Positions 56,647 through 64,000 of a stretch of 64,000 bases of DNA are shown here, one piece after another. Below the pieces are notes generated by a model that was given only the letters and a program-made list of their open reading frames with translations, did not search any database and was not told the DNA's origin. The position numbers and the translations under genes were made by a program. Origin of the DNA: Peptacetobacter hominis (GTDB taxonomy: Bacteria; Bacillota; Clostridia; Peptostreptococcales; Peptostreptococcaceae); NCBI RefSeq assembly GCF_006861675.1, contig NZ_SGJB01000004.1:86989-150988 (forward strand), in the 5' to 3' direction. Every line of letters begins with the position of its first letter. Positions within the stretch are counted from its first letter, which is position 1.

Positions 56647-57710
56647 TATTTAGCACCTCCTGAAAGTATTTCTTTTGCCATTCTTACTAAATCTTTTGGT
56701 ACTGGCACCATACCACCTGGTCTACCATGGAAGTGAACTGGTAATTTACATTCACTAGCTAATTTAACATCTTCTATCATCTGTCCCATACTCATTTCTA
56801 CAACGAATAAGTCTTTTGCATTTGGTATTTCTTTGAATGCTTTATTTGGGAATGGCCATAAAACTTTAGGTCTTATTAAACCAACTTTTAATCCTTCTGC
56901 TCTTAATTCATCTACTGCATTTCTTACAACTCTTGAAGTTGTTCCGTATGCAACGAATACTAATTCGGCATCTTCTGTATTATACATTTCGTACTGAACT
57001 TCGTTTTCTTCCATTTTTTTGAATTTTTCATTTAGATGCCAGCAGTGCTCTTCAAGAACTTCTGGAGATAGGTATAAAGAGTTTATAACATTTGGTTTTC
57101 TCTGTCCTTTAGTACCTGTTGTAGCCCAATCTTTTGGAGGTAATTCTCTTTTTCTTTCAGGAGCTTTGAATTCTACTGGTTCCATCATCTGTCCTATCAT
57201 ACCATCTGCTATAACCATAACAGGTGTTCTGTAGTAGTCTGCAACGTCAAATGCTTCCTGTATCATATCTACTGCTTCCTGTACTGTTGAAGGAGCGAAT
57301 ACTGGAGTTCTGTAGTCTCCGTTTCCTCCACCTTTAGTCATCATGTGATAGTCTGCCTGAGATGGCTGTATACTTCCTAGTCCTGGGCCACCTCTCATTA
57401 CGTTTAGTATAACGCATGGTACTTCTGCACCTGCAGCATAAGTTATACCTTCCTGCTTAAGTGCAACACCTGGTGAAGATGAAGAAGTCATTACTCTAAC
57501 TCCTGATCCCCCTGCACCGTATACCATATTTATAGCAGCAACTTCAGATTCTGACTGAACAAAAGCTCCACCAACTTTTGGTAACTCTCTTGATAAATAT
57601 TCTGGTAATTCACTCTGTGGAGTTATTGGGTAACCGAAGAAATATTTACATCCAGCCTCTATAGCTGCTTTACCAAACGCTTCGTTACCTTTCATAAGTA
57701 TCTTAGCCAT
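56646..57710 (-). CDS. vorB: branched-chain 2-oxoacid:ferredoxin oxidoreductase, alpha subunit
   Basis: 354 residues. Pyruvate:ferredoxin-type alpha domain: GYPITPQSE near residue 26, SSSSPGVALKQEG, and PILNVMRGGPG-type loop (NVMRGGPGLGS). The order ferredoxin-alpha-beta-gamma and linkage to buk/ptb point to valine, leucine or isoleucine 2-oxoacids. Acts in the cytoplasm with CoA. Starts 27 nt after the small ferredoxin gene. Confidence 0.88.
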   Translation of the reverse strand: MAKILMKGNEAFGKAAIEAGCKYFFGYPITPQSELPEYLSRELPKVGGAFVQSESEVAAINMVYGAGGSGVRVMTSSSSPGVALKQEGITYAAGAEVPCVILNVMRGGPGLGSIQPSQADYHMMTKGGGNGDYRTPVFAPSTVQEAVDMIQEAFDVADYYRTPVMVIADGMIGQMMEPVEFKAPERKRELPPKDWATTGTKGQRKPNVINSLYLSPEVLEEHCWHLNEKFKKMEENEVQYEMYNTEDAELVFVAYGTTSRVVRNAVDELRAEGLKVGLIRPKVLWPFPNKAFKEIPNAKDLFVVEMSMGQMIEDVKLASECKLPVHFHGRPGGMVPVPKDLVRMAKEILSGGAK

Positions 57711-57737
57711 TAAAATTCCCCCCTATTATATAAATAA

Positions 57738-57953
57738 TTAGTCTCTTTCTACAGTTATAACTACGTCTGGGCACATCATTGCACAGCTAGCACAACCTAT
57801 ACATTTTTCCATTTCTACTACTGTAGCAGGGTTATATCCCTTATCATTTGTTGTTTCTGTGTCTAATTTTATTATTTTCATTGGACATACTTCTACACAC
57901 AATCCACAACCTTTACAGTACTTTTGATCAAAAGATACTCTTCCTTTAGCCAT
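57738..57953 (-). CDS. 4Fe-4S ferredoxin subunit of the oxidoreductase
   Basis: 71 residues with two CxxCxxCxxxCP motifs (CKGCGLCVEVCP, CIGCASCAMMCP). Delta/ferredoxin-like subunit that takes electrons from the alpha-beta core. First gene of the four vor genes, after the P-loop gene by 41 nt. Confidence 0.92.
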   Translation of the reverse strand: MAKGRVSFDQKYCKGCGLCVEVCPMKIIKLDTETTNDKGYNPATVVEMEKCIGCASCAMMCPDVVITVERD

Positions 57954-57994
57954 TTGCCTAAGCCTCCTTAAACCTTCTTTTTATTTTATGCCGA

Positions 57995-58675
57995 TTACAT
58001 CATCCAGTCGGCTCTCATATAAAGATGGATAGGTAATATCTGTCCATCTAAGCCCTCTGGAAGTTGTTCGGCAACTTCCTCTAGACACGAAATATATTTT
58101 ATAGGTATATTTCTCATCTCAGAAACCTTTTTGGCAACTTCCTGACCTTTTAAAACATCCTCAACTGTTGTTGCCTTAAGCATATGAGTATTGTTTATAA
58201 GACCTGTTATTTTTAAACCTGAAGCTGCTTCGATTTCATCTATATATTCAATAACCTCCTCTGCGGTCTGAGTTCTTTCTCTGTTTGCATTTACAACAAA
58301 GAAGAAATCATATCCGTTTTCTGGAAGAGATTCTTTGAATCTGGCTATAACCTTTGCTCCTACCTTGTCACCGCCAAGGTCTATCACATACTGATATGAG
58401 CTGTCGTGCATAGGCGCTGTTACCTCACCTGATACAGCTGGAACATCAAGGCTTGGAGCATCTATAGAGCTGTCTATAGGATGTATACCCATTGCTCTAA
58501 GCTCCTCTTTTCTTTCTCTGGATCTGAAGTATACATTTACAACATCAAGATCTGCTATTGCAACCTTGTCTTCAGTCTCTTTTCTAAGCTGTACAACATA
58601 GTTTACTGAAAACTCGCTTTTTCCACTTCCATAGTGGCCAGTTATTATTCTTATTCTTTTATCATTACTTACCAT
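57995..58675 (-). CDS. P-loop ATPase of the vor-buk operon
   Basis: 226 residues. Walker [11 protein letters not shown] (residues 13-22), [15 protein letters not shown] after it, and [11 protein letters not shown]; MinD/SIMIBI-like. Function not known to me. It overlaps the buk stop codon by 11 nt, so both are co-translated. Its position between buk and vor genes suggests a link to this branched-chain pathway. Confidence 0.75.
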   Translation of the reverse strand: MVSNDKRIRIITGHYGSGKSEFSVNYVVQLRKETEDKVAIADLDVVNVYFRSRERKEELRAMGIHPIDSSIDAPSLDVPAVSGEVTAPMHDSSYQYVIDLGGDKVGAKVIARFKESLPENGYDFFFVVNANRERTQTAEEVIEYIDEIEAASGLKITGLINNTHMLKATTVEDVLKGQEVAKKVSEMRNIPIKYISCLEEVAEQLPEGLDGQILPIHLYMRADWMM

Positions 58676-59744
58676 ATACCTGAGCCTCTTCTTCTCCTGT
58701 AAGAACTCTTAATCCACCCTGTGCTAGAGCTATCATTTCATCCTCACCAGGATATACTTTAACTTCTGCTATAAATCCAACTCTTTCGGCTATTTCTTTA
58801 GTAAATGGTTTTGAATAAGCTATACCACCTGTAAGTAAAACAGCATCTACTTTTCCTTTTAGAACTGCTGCACAAGCTCCTATTTCTTTGGCAACCTGAT
58901 ATGCCATTGCGTCATATATTAATTTTGCCTTTTCATCTCCGGCTTCAGCACTTTCCTCAACTTCTCTTGCATCATTTGTGTTAAGGTATGATACTAATCC
59001 GCCGTTTCCTTTTATTTTCTTTTTCATATCATTAAGAGTGTATTTTCCACTGAAGCACATTTTTATAAGGCTTCCTACTGGTAGACCACCTGATCTTTCT
59101 GGTGAGAATGGTCCTTCACCATCAAGTGCATTTGCAACATCTATTACTCTACCTTTTTCATGTGCTCCTACAGATATTCCTCCACCCATGTGAGCTACTA
59201 TTATATTTATATCTTCATAAGATTTTCCTACTTCTTTTGCATATCTTCTTCCGATTGCTTTCTGGTTTAATGCATGGAATATACTTGTTCTTTCTATATC
59301 AGCCATTCCTGATATTCTTGCAAGATCCTGAAGTTCGTCAACAACAACCGGGTCAACTATATAAGAAGGTACTCCTACTTCGTCTCCTATCTGTTTTGCT
59401 ATTATTCCTCCAAGATTTGATGCATGTTCTCCAAGAACTCCAACCTTAAGATCTTCAACCATTTCAGCATCTACAGTATAAGTTCCACCTTTTATAGGTT
59501 TTAAAAGTCCTCCTCTACCTACAACTGCGTCAAGTTCAGTAACTTTTACTCCACCTTCTTTTAAGGCATCTTCTATAACACCTTTACGGAATTCAAACTG
59601 ATCAGCTATCTTTTCATATTTTCCTATTTCTTCTGAAGAATGTCTTAATGTTTTTTCAAATACAAGTGATTCATTGTCAAATACTGCTATCTTTGTAGAC
59701 GTTGAACCTGGGTTAATAGTTAAAATTCTATATACTTTACTCAT
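58665..59744 (-). CDS. buk: butyrate kinase
   Basis: 359 residues. Makes ATP from butyryl (or isobutyryl, isovaleryl) phosphate. [12 protein letters not shown] is the acetokinase signature; [13 protein letters not shown] and GRGGLL follow as in Buk. Acts with the phosphotransacylase upstream. Overlaps the next gene by 11 nt. Used for substrate-level energy gain in amino-acid fermentation. Confidence 0.93.
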   Translation of the reverse strand: MSKVYRILTINPGSTSTKIAVFDNESLVFEKTLRHSSEEIGKYEKIADQFEFRKGVIEDALKEGGVKVTELDAVVGRGGLLKPIKGGTYTVDAEMVEDLKVGVLGEHASNLGGIIAKQIGDEVGVPSYIVDPVVVDELQDLARISGMADIERTSIFHALNQKAIGRRYAKEVGKSYEDINIIVAHMGGGISVGAHEKGRVIDVANALDGEGPFSPERSGGLPVGSLIKMCFSGKYTLNDMKKKIKGNGGLVSYLNTNDAREVEESAEAGDEKAKLIYDAMAYQVAKEIGACAAVLKGKVDAVLLTGGIAYSKPFTKEIAERVGFIAEVKVYPGEDEMIALAQGGLRVLTGEEEAQVYGK

Positions 59745-59773
59745 ATGAATTTCCTCCTGTAAGATTTTAAGGT

Positions 59774-60685
59774 TTATTTATTTGCAGCTTTTGCAGCCAT
59801 AAGTACTCCAAGTGCTATAGAGTTAAGTTTAGTTTCCTCTGTATCCGCTCTTGAAGTTAATATTACAGGTGCTTTTGCTCCTACTATAAGACCTGCATTC
59901 TTTCCTTTTGCAAAGAATACCATTGACTTATAAAGAACATTTCCTGCTTCTATATCCGGAACAAGAAGTATGTCAGCTTTTCCTGCACCTGGATGAGTTA
60001 CTCCTTTATGATGAGCAGCCTCTTCAGATACCGCATTATCAAGTGCGAAAGGACCACCAACTACACATCCTTCTATTTCTCCGTTTTCACACATCTGCTG
60101 AAGCTCTGCAGCCTCTACAGTGTCCTTCATCTTAGGGTTAACTTTTTCTTTTGCACATATACATGCAACGTTTGGTTTTTCTATATCTAATGCATGAGCA
60201 ACCTCTACTGCATTTTCTATTATCTGTTTCTTTGCGTTTGTATCAGGTGCAAGGTTCATCGCTGCATCTGTTACAAAGAATAGTCTGTCAAAACCATCGA
60301 TGTCAAATACTGCTGTGTGGCTAAGTACTTTTCCTGTTCTAAGCCCTATTTCCTTATCAAGTACGGCTTTTAAAACTATTGATGTATCTACTATACCTTT
60401 CATTACCATATCAGCTTTTCCAGTTGATACAAGTTCCACTGCTTTTCTTGAAGCTTCTGTAAGATCTTTTATATCTATAAGCTCATAGTTTGAAAGATCT
60501 ATTCCTATTTCTTTTGTTATAACTTCTGTAGCTTCTATATCACCTATAAGAGTAGCATTTGCTATTCCTTCTTTTCTCGCCATTTCTACAGCAAGAAGAA
60601 CTTCTTTATCCTGACAACATGCTACAGATATAGTCTTAGGACCTCTTTCTTTTGCAAATTTTATAACCTCTTCAAAGTTTCTCAT
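59774..60685 (-). CDS. ptb: phosphate butyryltransferase
   Basis: 303 residues. Turns butyryl-CoA or branched acyl-CoA plus phosphate into acyl phosphate. Members of the Pta/Ptb fold: [34 protein letters not shown] and [13 protein letters not shown]. First gene of ptb-buk-(P-loop)-vor operon, preceded by a -10 and dyad. Ribosome site GAGGTGAGG. Confidence 0.93.
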   Translation of the reverse strand: MRNFEEVIKFAKERGPKTISVACCQDKEVLLAVEMARKEGIANATLIGDIEATEVITKEIGIDLSNYELIDIKDLTEASRKAVELVSTGKADMVMKGIVDTSIVLKAVLDKEIGLRTGKVLSHTAVFDIDGFDRLFFVTDAAMNLAPDTNAKKQIIENAVEVAHALDIEKPNVACICAKEKVNPKMKDTVEAAELQQMCENGEIEGCVVGGPFALDNAVSEEAAHHKGVTHPGAGKADILLVPDIEAGNVLYKSMVFFAKGKNAGLIVGAKAPVILTSRADTEETKLNSIALGVLMAAKAANK

Positions 60686-60719
60686 AGCCTCACCTCATAT
60701 TATTTTTCATTTGTATATC

Positions 60720-60750
60720 ACAATTAAATTATACACTATTATTTAATTGT
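60720..60750 (-). promoter_or_regulatory. ptb operon -10 with an inverted-repeat operator candidate
   Basis: Perfect 10-bp arms ACAATTAAAT (60720-60729) and ATTTAATTGT (60741-60750), 11 nt apart, cover the minus-strand TATAAT (60728-60733). The -35 is weak. A repressor or activator site controlling the branched-chain operon is plausible. Confidence 0.5.
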
Positions 60751-60860
60751 ATAAAAGCGTTTTCCGAAATATAACAATATATTTAGAATATAATTTTATA
60801 TATAAACTGTTTTATTTCTGCTCATAAAAATCATCTTATACTTTTATAATATCGCTAAAA

Positions 60861-60930
60861 TAAATAAGATGCAATAAAAATATAAAATTAACAATAATAA
60901 TTTTGATATTTTTTTATTGCACCTTATTTA
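60861..60930 (-). terminator. long hairpin after cdaR
   Basis: Left arm AAATAAGATGCAATAAAAAT pairs with ATTGCACCTTATTT and the T-run, with one mismatch and two extra T; further inside AAAATTA pairs with TAATTTT. The stem is about 30 bp, AT-rich, with T residues after it on the minus strand. Terminator, or part of a small RNA. Confidence 0.55.
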
Positions 60931-60974
60931 GTGTGAATTATTAGAATTTTCTATAACATCATGTATTTTATTTA

Positions 60975-62144
60975 TTATGTTAAAACTGCTACATCTGGCT
61001 TGATTTCAACACTTTCAACATCTAAATTTACAGAATATTCTATTTTGTATTCTTTTGTATTTTCATCATAATTGGACAAATCTATATATAATTCTATATC
61101 TTCAGCCGTTAGTTTATTGACATTTTCATAACGACTTACGACTACCTCTATTTCATCAGGAAGATTAAAATCACTTATAGATATATTTTGTTGATTATTT
61201 CTCAATTGTATGTCACTTTTATTTATATTTATAGTCTCCTCTGTAATAGATTCTTTATTTACGAATACTGTTACATCTTTTTTCTCCGAAATTATACCTT
61301 CCGGAATATTTAAAGCAACTTTGAGACTTCCATCATTTTTAAGTTTTTCAAGATCTATTTCTTCTGTATTTATGGATTCTATCTCAGAAATCTTATCTGA
61401 TTTTCCTTTTATCTCTATGCTGTTCTCATCAAACGAATAATTAATGCCTGAGGCATCAGAGTTAAATACAGGATTTATAGATACCTTTTTACTTGAAAGC
61501 ATCTTCACCTGAACTGATACATATTTTGAACCCAGCTCTATATCTTCCACTTCTTTTCCATCCTTGTCAATAGCTGTCAATTTTACATTTTCTTTGTAGT
61601 TATCTTTTTTACCTTCAGGATTTATTTCTCCGTAAAGATATGAAACTCTGGATACCTGCTCTCTCGGTCCTGATATTTCTATACTTTCTTTTTCAGGTAC
61701 TGCACTTTCAACTGTATTTGTATATTCCTTAGGAATATCTATTTTTACCGGTATATCTTTATATATTTTCTTTTCAAGATTTACTATTATAGTAGATGAA
61801 GAAAACTCATGACTTACTCTATCAGACATATTCGCCTTTAGATATACCACATTTTTTCCTTCAATAGGATCGGATATTTCACCATATACCTGTATATCAT
61901 CTTTTGTTATACTTTTTACATTTGATAGTTTTCCGCTTATATACATACTGCATGTAAGAGGTTCATCCTGATACACAACAAGATCTTTTGCATCCATCCG
62001 CTCTGTATTTGTAAGAGTGACCGGTATATCTTCTATAATTCTTGTATCTTCAGGATCTACTATTGCTATAACATACATCCATAGTGCAATTGCACTTAAA
62101 AGGGATATTATTTTCACTTTTGTGTTGCTGTTTAGCTTCATCAT
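60975..62144 (-). CDS. cdaR: CdaR (YbbR-repeat) regulator of diadenylate cyclase
   Basis: 389 residues. One N-terminal helix (about 10-27, IISLLSAIALWMYVIAIV), then an outside region with about four YbbR repeats (typical turn DIQVYGEISD ..., VSIDIPKEY). Partner of CdaA that modulates c-di-AMP synthesis. Its ATG overlaps the cdaA stop codon. glmM is not directly downstream here, unlike in Bacillus; it lies at 53.7-55.1 kb beyond the vor operon. Confidence 0.9.
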   Translation of the reverse strand: MMKLNSNTKVKIISLLSAIALWMYVIAIVDPEDTRIIEDIPVTLTNTERMDAKDLVVYQDEPLTCSMYISGKLSNVKSITKDDIQVYGEISDPIEGKNVVYLKANMSDRVSHEFSSSTIIVNLEKKIYKDIPVKIDIPKEYTNTVESAVPEKESIEISGPREQVSRVSYLYGEINPEGKKDNYKENVKLTAIDKDGKEVEDIELGSKYVSVQVKMLSSKKVSINPVFNSDASGINYSFDENSIEIKGKSDKISEIESINTEEIDLEKLKNDGSLKVALNIPEGIISEKKDVTVFVNKESITEETININKSDIQLRNNQQNISISDFNLPDEIEVVVSRYENVNKLTAEDIELYIDLSNYDENTKEYKIEYSVNLDVESVEIKPDVAVLT

Positions 62145-62989
62145 TACTTAAATAATCCCCCTTTCAGAAAAGTTTTTTCTTCTTTTTTTACTTTGAGATT
62201 ACGTGATAATACACTCTTCATTCTTTCCTTGGAAATATCTCTGTAAAGTTTTCCTCCTTTTGCAATAGAAACACCGCCAGTTTCTTCTGACACAATCAAA
62301 GTAAGACAATCCGAAACCTCGCTCACTCCTACTCCGGCTCTATGTCTTGTTCCCAGATCTTTACTCAAATCCTTGCTCTGAGTAAGAGGAAGGAAACATG
62401 CAGCCGCCCGTATTTTTGAATCTCTTATTACAACAGCCCCATCATGTAAAGGCGTATTTGGAATAAATATATTTATCAGTAACTGTCTTGAAACCTCTGA
62501 ATCAAGTATTGTTCCTGTATTGATAATATCATTTAATCTTGTTTCTCTTTCCATTACGATAAGCGCACCTATCTTCTGTCTTGATAAAGAATAAAGTGCT
62601 TCTACAATTTCATCTATCACATCATTAAATTTCTCTTCTGTTATACCTGTTGCTTTTGTAAATATTTTCAGTTTTGTTCTTCCTATATGCTCAAGTCCTG
62701 CTCTAAGTTCAGGCTGAAAAATTATAAATGGAAGAATAAAACCTACTTCAAGTAATTTTACAAGTATCCAGTAAAGTGTGTGTAATTTAAAAATCTTACT
62801 TGCCCGTGTTGCCACAAGAAAAATTATTATACCTTTAAGAACCTGTTCTGCTCTTGTATCTTTTATAAACATAAAAATCTTATAGAACAGGTATGTTATT
62901 ATTGCTATGTCCACTATGTCATTCAGTCCCATTCTATAGACCACATCAAAAAATTCACCTATAAAATTTCCTATATCCGGCACATTCAT
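62144..62989 (-). CDS. cdaA: membrane diadenylate cyclase CdaA
   Basis: 281 residues. Three N-terminal helices (about 15-95), then a DAC domain making c-di-AMP from two ATP. DGAVVIRDSKI (DGA motif) and RHRAGVGVSE (RHR motif) are intact. c-di-AMP controls potassium and wall homeostasis. Overlaps cdaR by 1 nt in the order cdaA-cdaR. Start behind GGGGGTATG. Confidence 0.94.
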   Translation of the reverse strand: MNVPDIGNFIGEFFDVVYRMGLNDIVDIAIITYLFYKIFMFIKDTRAEQVLKGIIIFLVATRASKIFKLHTLYWILVKLLEVGFILPFIIFQPELRAGLEHIGRTKLKIFTKATGITEEKFNDVIDEIVEALYSLSRQKIGALIVMERETRLNDIINTGTILDSEVSRQLLINIFIPNTPLHDGAVVIRDSKIRAAACFLPLTQSKDLSKDLGTRHRAGVGVSEVSDCLTLIVSEETGGVSIAKGGKLYRDISKERMKSVLSRNLKVKKEEKTFLKGGLFK

Positions 62990-63134
62990 ACCCCCTATAA
63001 ATTAAACATTTCAAATTTATTATAATGATTCTATCATAACAATTATTATACTATAACATAATAGAATTATACAGATTATTTCTTATTAATACTTCTTAAT
63101 CTCTTATTTAACAATTAATTTTAAATAATAAAAA

Positions 63135-63158
63135 AGACTTCATTAAAAAATGAAGTCT
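63135..63158 (-). terminator. terminator of the rRNA/tRNA operon
   Basis: 10-bp stem AGACTTCATT/AATGAAGTCT, with T run on the minus strand, right after tRNA-Arg. Confidence 0.85.
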
Positions 63159-63168
63159 CTTTATTTAG

Positions 63169-63242
<74 letters not shown>

Positions 63243-63252
63243 ATATATATGG

Positions 63253-63324
63253 AGCGGGAAACGAGATTCGAACTCGCGACTTCGACCTTGGCAAGGTCGC
63301 GCTCTACCGCTGAACTATTCCCGC
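63253..63324 (-). tRNA. tRNA-Gly (GCC)
   Basis: Anticodon GCC in TTGCCAA; acceptor GCGGGAA/TTCCCGC. CCA is encoded at 63250-63252. Confidence 0.94.
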
Positions 63325-63340
63325 TTATTCTGTTTTATGG

Positions 63341-63414
63341 CGACTCGGATGGGGCTCGAACCCACGACCTCCAGCGTGACAGGCTGGCATTCTAACCAAC
63401 TGAACTACCGAGCC
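63341..63414 (-). tRNA. tRNA-Asp (GTC)
   Basis: Anticodon GTC in CTGTCAC; acceptor GGCTCGG/CCGAGTC with G73, as expected for Asp. CCA is encoded at 63338-63340. Confidence 0.94.
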
Positions 63415-63426
63415 ACAAAAAAATGG

Positions 63427-63499
63427 TGGGGTTAACAGGGCTCGAACCTGTGACCCCCTGCTTGTAAGGCAGATGCTCTCCCAGCTGAGCTATAACCCC
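63427..63499 (-). tRNA. tRNA-Val (TAC)
   Basis: Anticodon TAC in CTTACAA; acceptor GGGGTTA/TAACCCC. CCA is encoded at 63424-63426. Confidence 0.94.
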
Positions 63500-63505
63500 A
63501 TTTGG

Positions 63506-63576
63506 AGCGGGTGAAGGGGATCGAACCCTCACAGCTGGCTTGGAAGGCCAGAACTCTACCATTGAGCTACACCCGC
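63506..63576 (-). tRNA. tRNA-Gly (TCC), first copy
   Basis: Anticodon TCC in CTTCCAA; acceptor GCGGGTG/CACCCGC. CCA is encoded at 63503-63505. Identical to the copy at 63796-63866. Confidence 0.94.
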
Positions 63577-63595
63577 ATATTTTAGTTGTAATTGG

Positions 63596-63667
63596 TGACC
63601 CGTAGGGGAATCGAACCCCTGTTACCACCGTGAAAGGGTGGTGTCTTAACCGCTTGACCAACGGGCC
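63596..63667 (-). tRNA. tRNA-Glu (TTC)
   Basis: Anticodon TTC in CTTTCAC; acceptor GGCCCGT/ACGGGTC. CCA is encoded at 63593-63595. First tRNA after 5S rRNA. Confidence 0.94.
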
Positions 63668-63673
63668 TTATTA

Positions 63674-63789
<116 letters not shown>

Positions 63790-63795
63790 TACTGG

Positions 63796-63866
63796 AGCGG
63801 GTGAAGGGGATCGAACCCTCACAGCTGGCTTGGAAGGCCAGAACTCTACCATTGAGCTACACCCGC
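63796..63866 (-). tRNA. tRNA-Gly (TCC) in the 23S-5S spacer
   Basis: Same sequence as the copy at 63506-63576, including about 5 flanking bases. It lies between the 23S 3' end and 5S, an unusual place for a tRNA. Confidence 0.94.
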
Positions 63867-63923
63867 ATATATCTGTAAACAGTTCTCTGAAAACCGCATA
63901 TATACATCTTCCATCATTATATA

Positions 63924-64000
63924 TTGGTCAAGTCCTCGACCTATTAGTATCAGTAAGCTGCATACATTGCTGCACTTCCACCTCTGACCTATCAACCACG
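63924..64000 (-). rRNA. 23S ribosomal RNA, 3' end (partial)
   Basis: The minus strand reads ... GATACTAATAGGTCGAGGA then CTTGACCAA, the standard 23S 3' end. The gene continues beyond the window. Confidence 0.9.

Overview
The window looks like chromosomal DNA of an anaerobic, AT-rich Firmicute of the Clostridia, most likely Peptostreptococcaceae and related to Clostridioides and Peptostreptococcus. The evidence is a GluD-type glutamate dehydrogenase, an 8-iron ferredoxin, Rex, a branched-chain 2-oxoacid:ferredoxin oxidoreductase joined to phosphotransbutyrylase and butyrate kinase, a strong preference for ATA (Ile) codons, and a gene order (ptb-buk-vor-glmM-glmS ... murA-mreB-fabZ-metK-recD2-comF-hpf-secA-prfB-tex-tsaEBD) that I remember from C. 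difficile. Species cannot be fixed from sequence reading alone. Nearly all core genes and the rRNA/tRNA operon lie on the minus strand. Minus is therefore probably the leading strand, with oriC beyond the right-hand end.

Layout, left to right. 0-5 kb: a YeiH-like transporter fragment with a divergent LysR regulator, and the pyrBKDE pyrimidine operon. 5-11 kb: an SH3/NlpC-P60 wall hydrolase, a two-component system facing a small secreted protein, gluD, and a P-loop/Asp23-like fusion. 11.8-17.3 kb: ferredoxin, rex, a YdiF-like ABC-F ATPase with a MATE pump, and hsp20 under a CIRCE/HrcA operator. 17.4-19.7 kb: a small accessory island with one intact small gene, two genes each broken by one stop codon, a decayed paralog, and a flavodoxin-like reductase under a 27-bp palindrome. 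19.7-30 kb: tsaEBD/rimI, amidohydrolase, tex, prfB (programmed frameshift) and secA. 30-36.6 kb: a 2-aminoethylphosphonate-type ABC importer with a saccharopine-dehydrogenase-like enzyme and an RpiR regulator. 37-47 kb: hpf with a SigH-like promoter, MATE, a raiA-type non-coding RNA, comF, recD2, metK with a SAM-I riboswitch, fabZ, mreB/mbl and murA. 47-51 kb: a rhodanese lipoprotein and the mannose PTS. 51.6-55 kb: glmM-glmS with a glmS ribozyme. 55-61 kb: the branched-chain 2-oxoacid oxidation operon. 61-64 kb: cdaA-cdaR, then six tRNA genes, 5S rRNA, a seventh tRNA and the 3' end of 23S rRNA.

How the genes fit together. gluD, the ferredoxin and the vor-buk-ptb operon support amino-acid fermentation with substrate-level phosphorylation, with Rex as the likely redox sensor. 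Man-PTS, GlmS, GlmM, MurA, CdaA/CdaR and MreB support wall precursor synthesis and shape. Several loci use RNA-level control: the SAM riboswitch, the glmS ribozyme, RF2 frameshifting, the raiA RNA and a structured hsp20 leader. The parts least explained by known biology are the decaying accessory island, the operator-controlled flavodoxin gene, the DnaA-box-like cluster beside hpf and the hsp20 leader.
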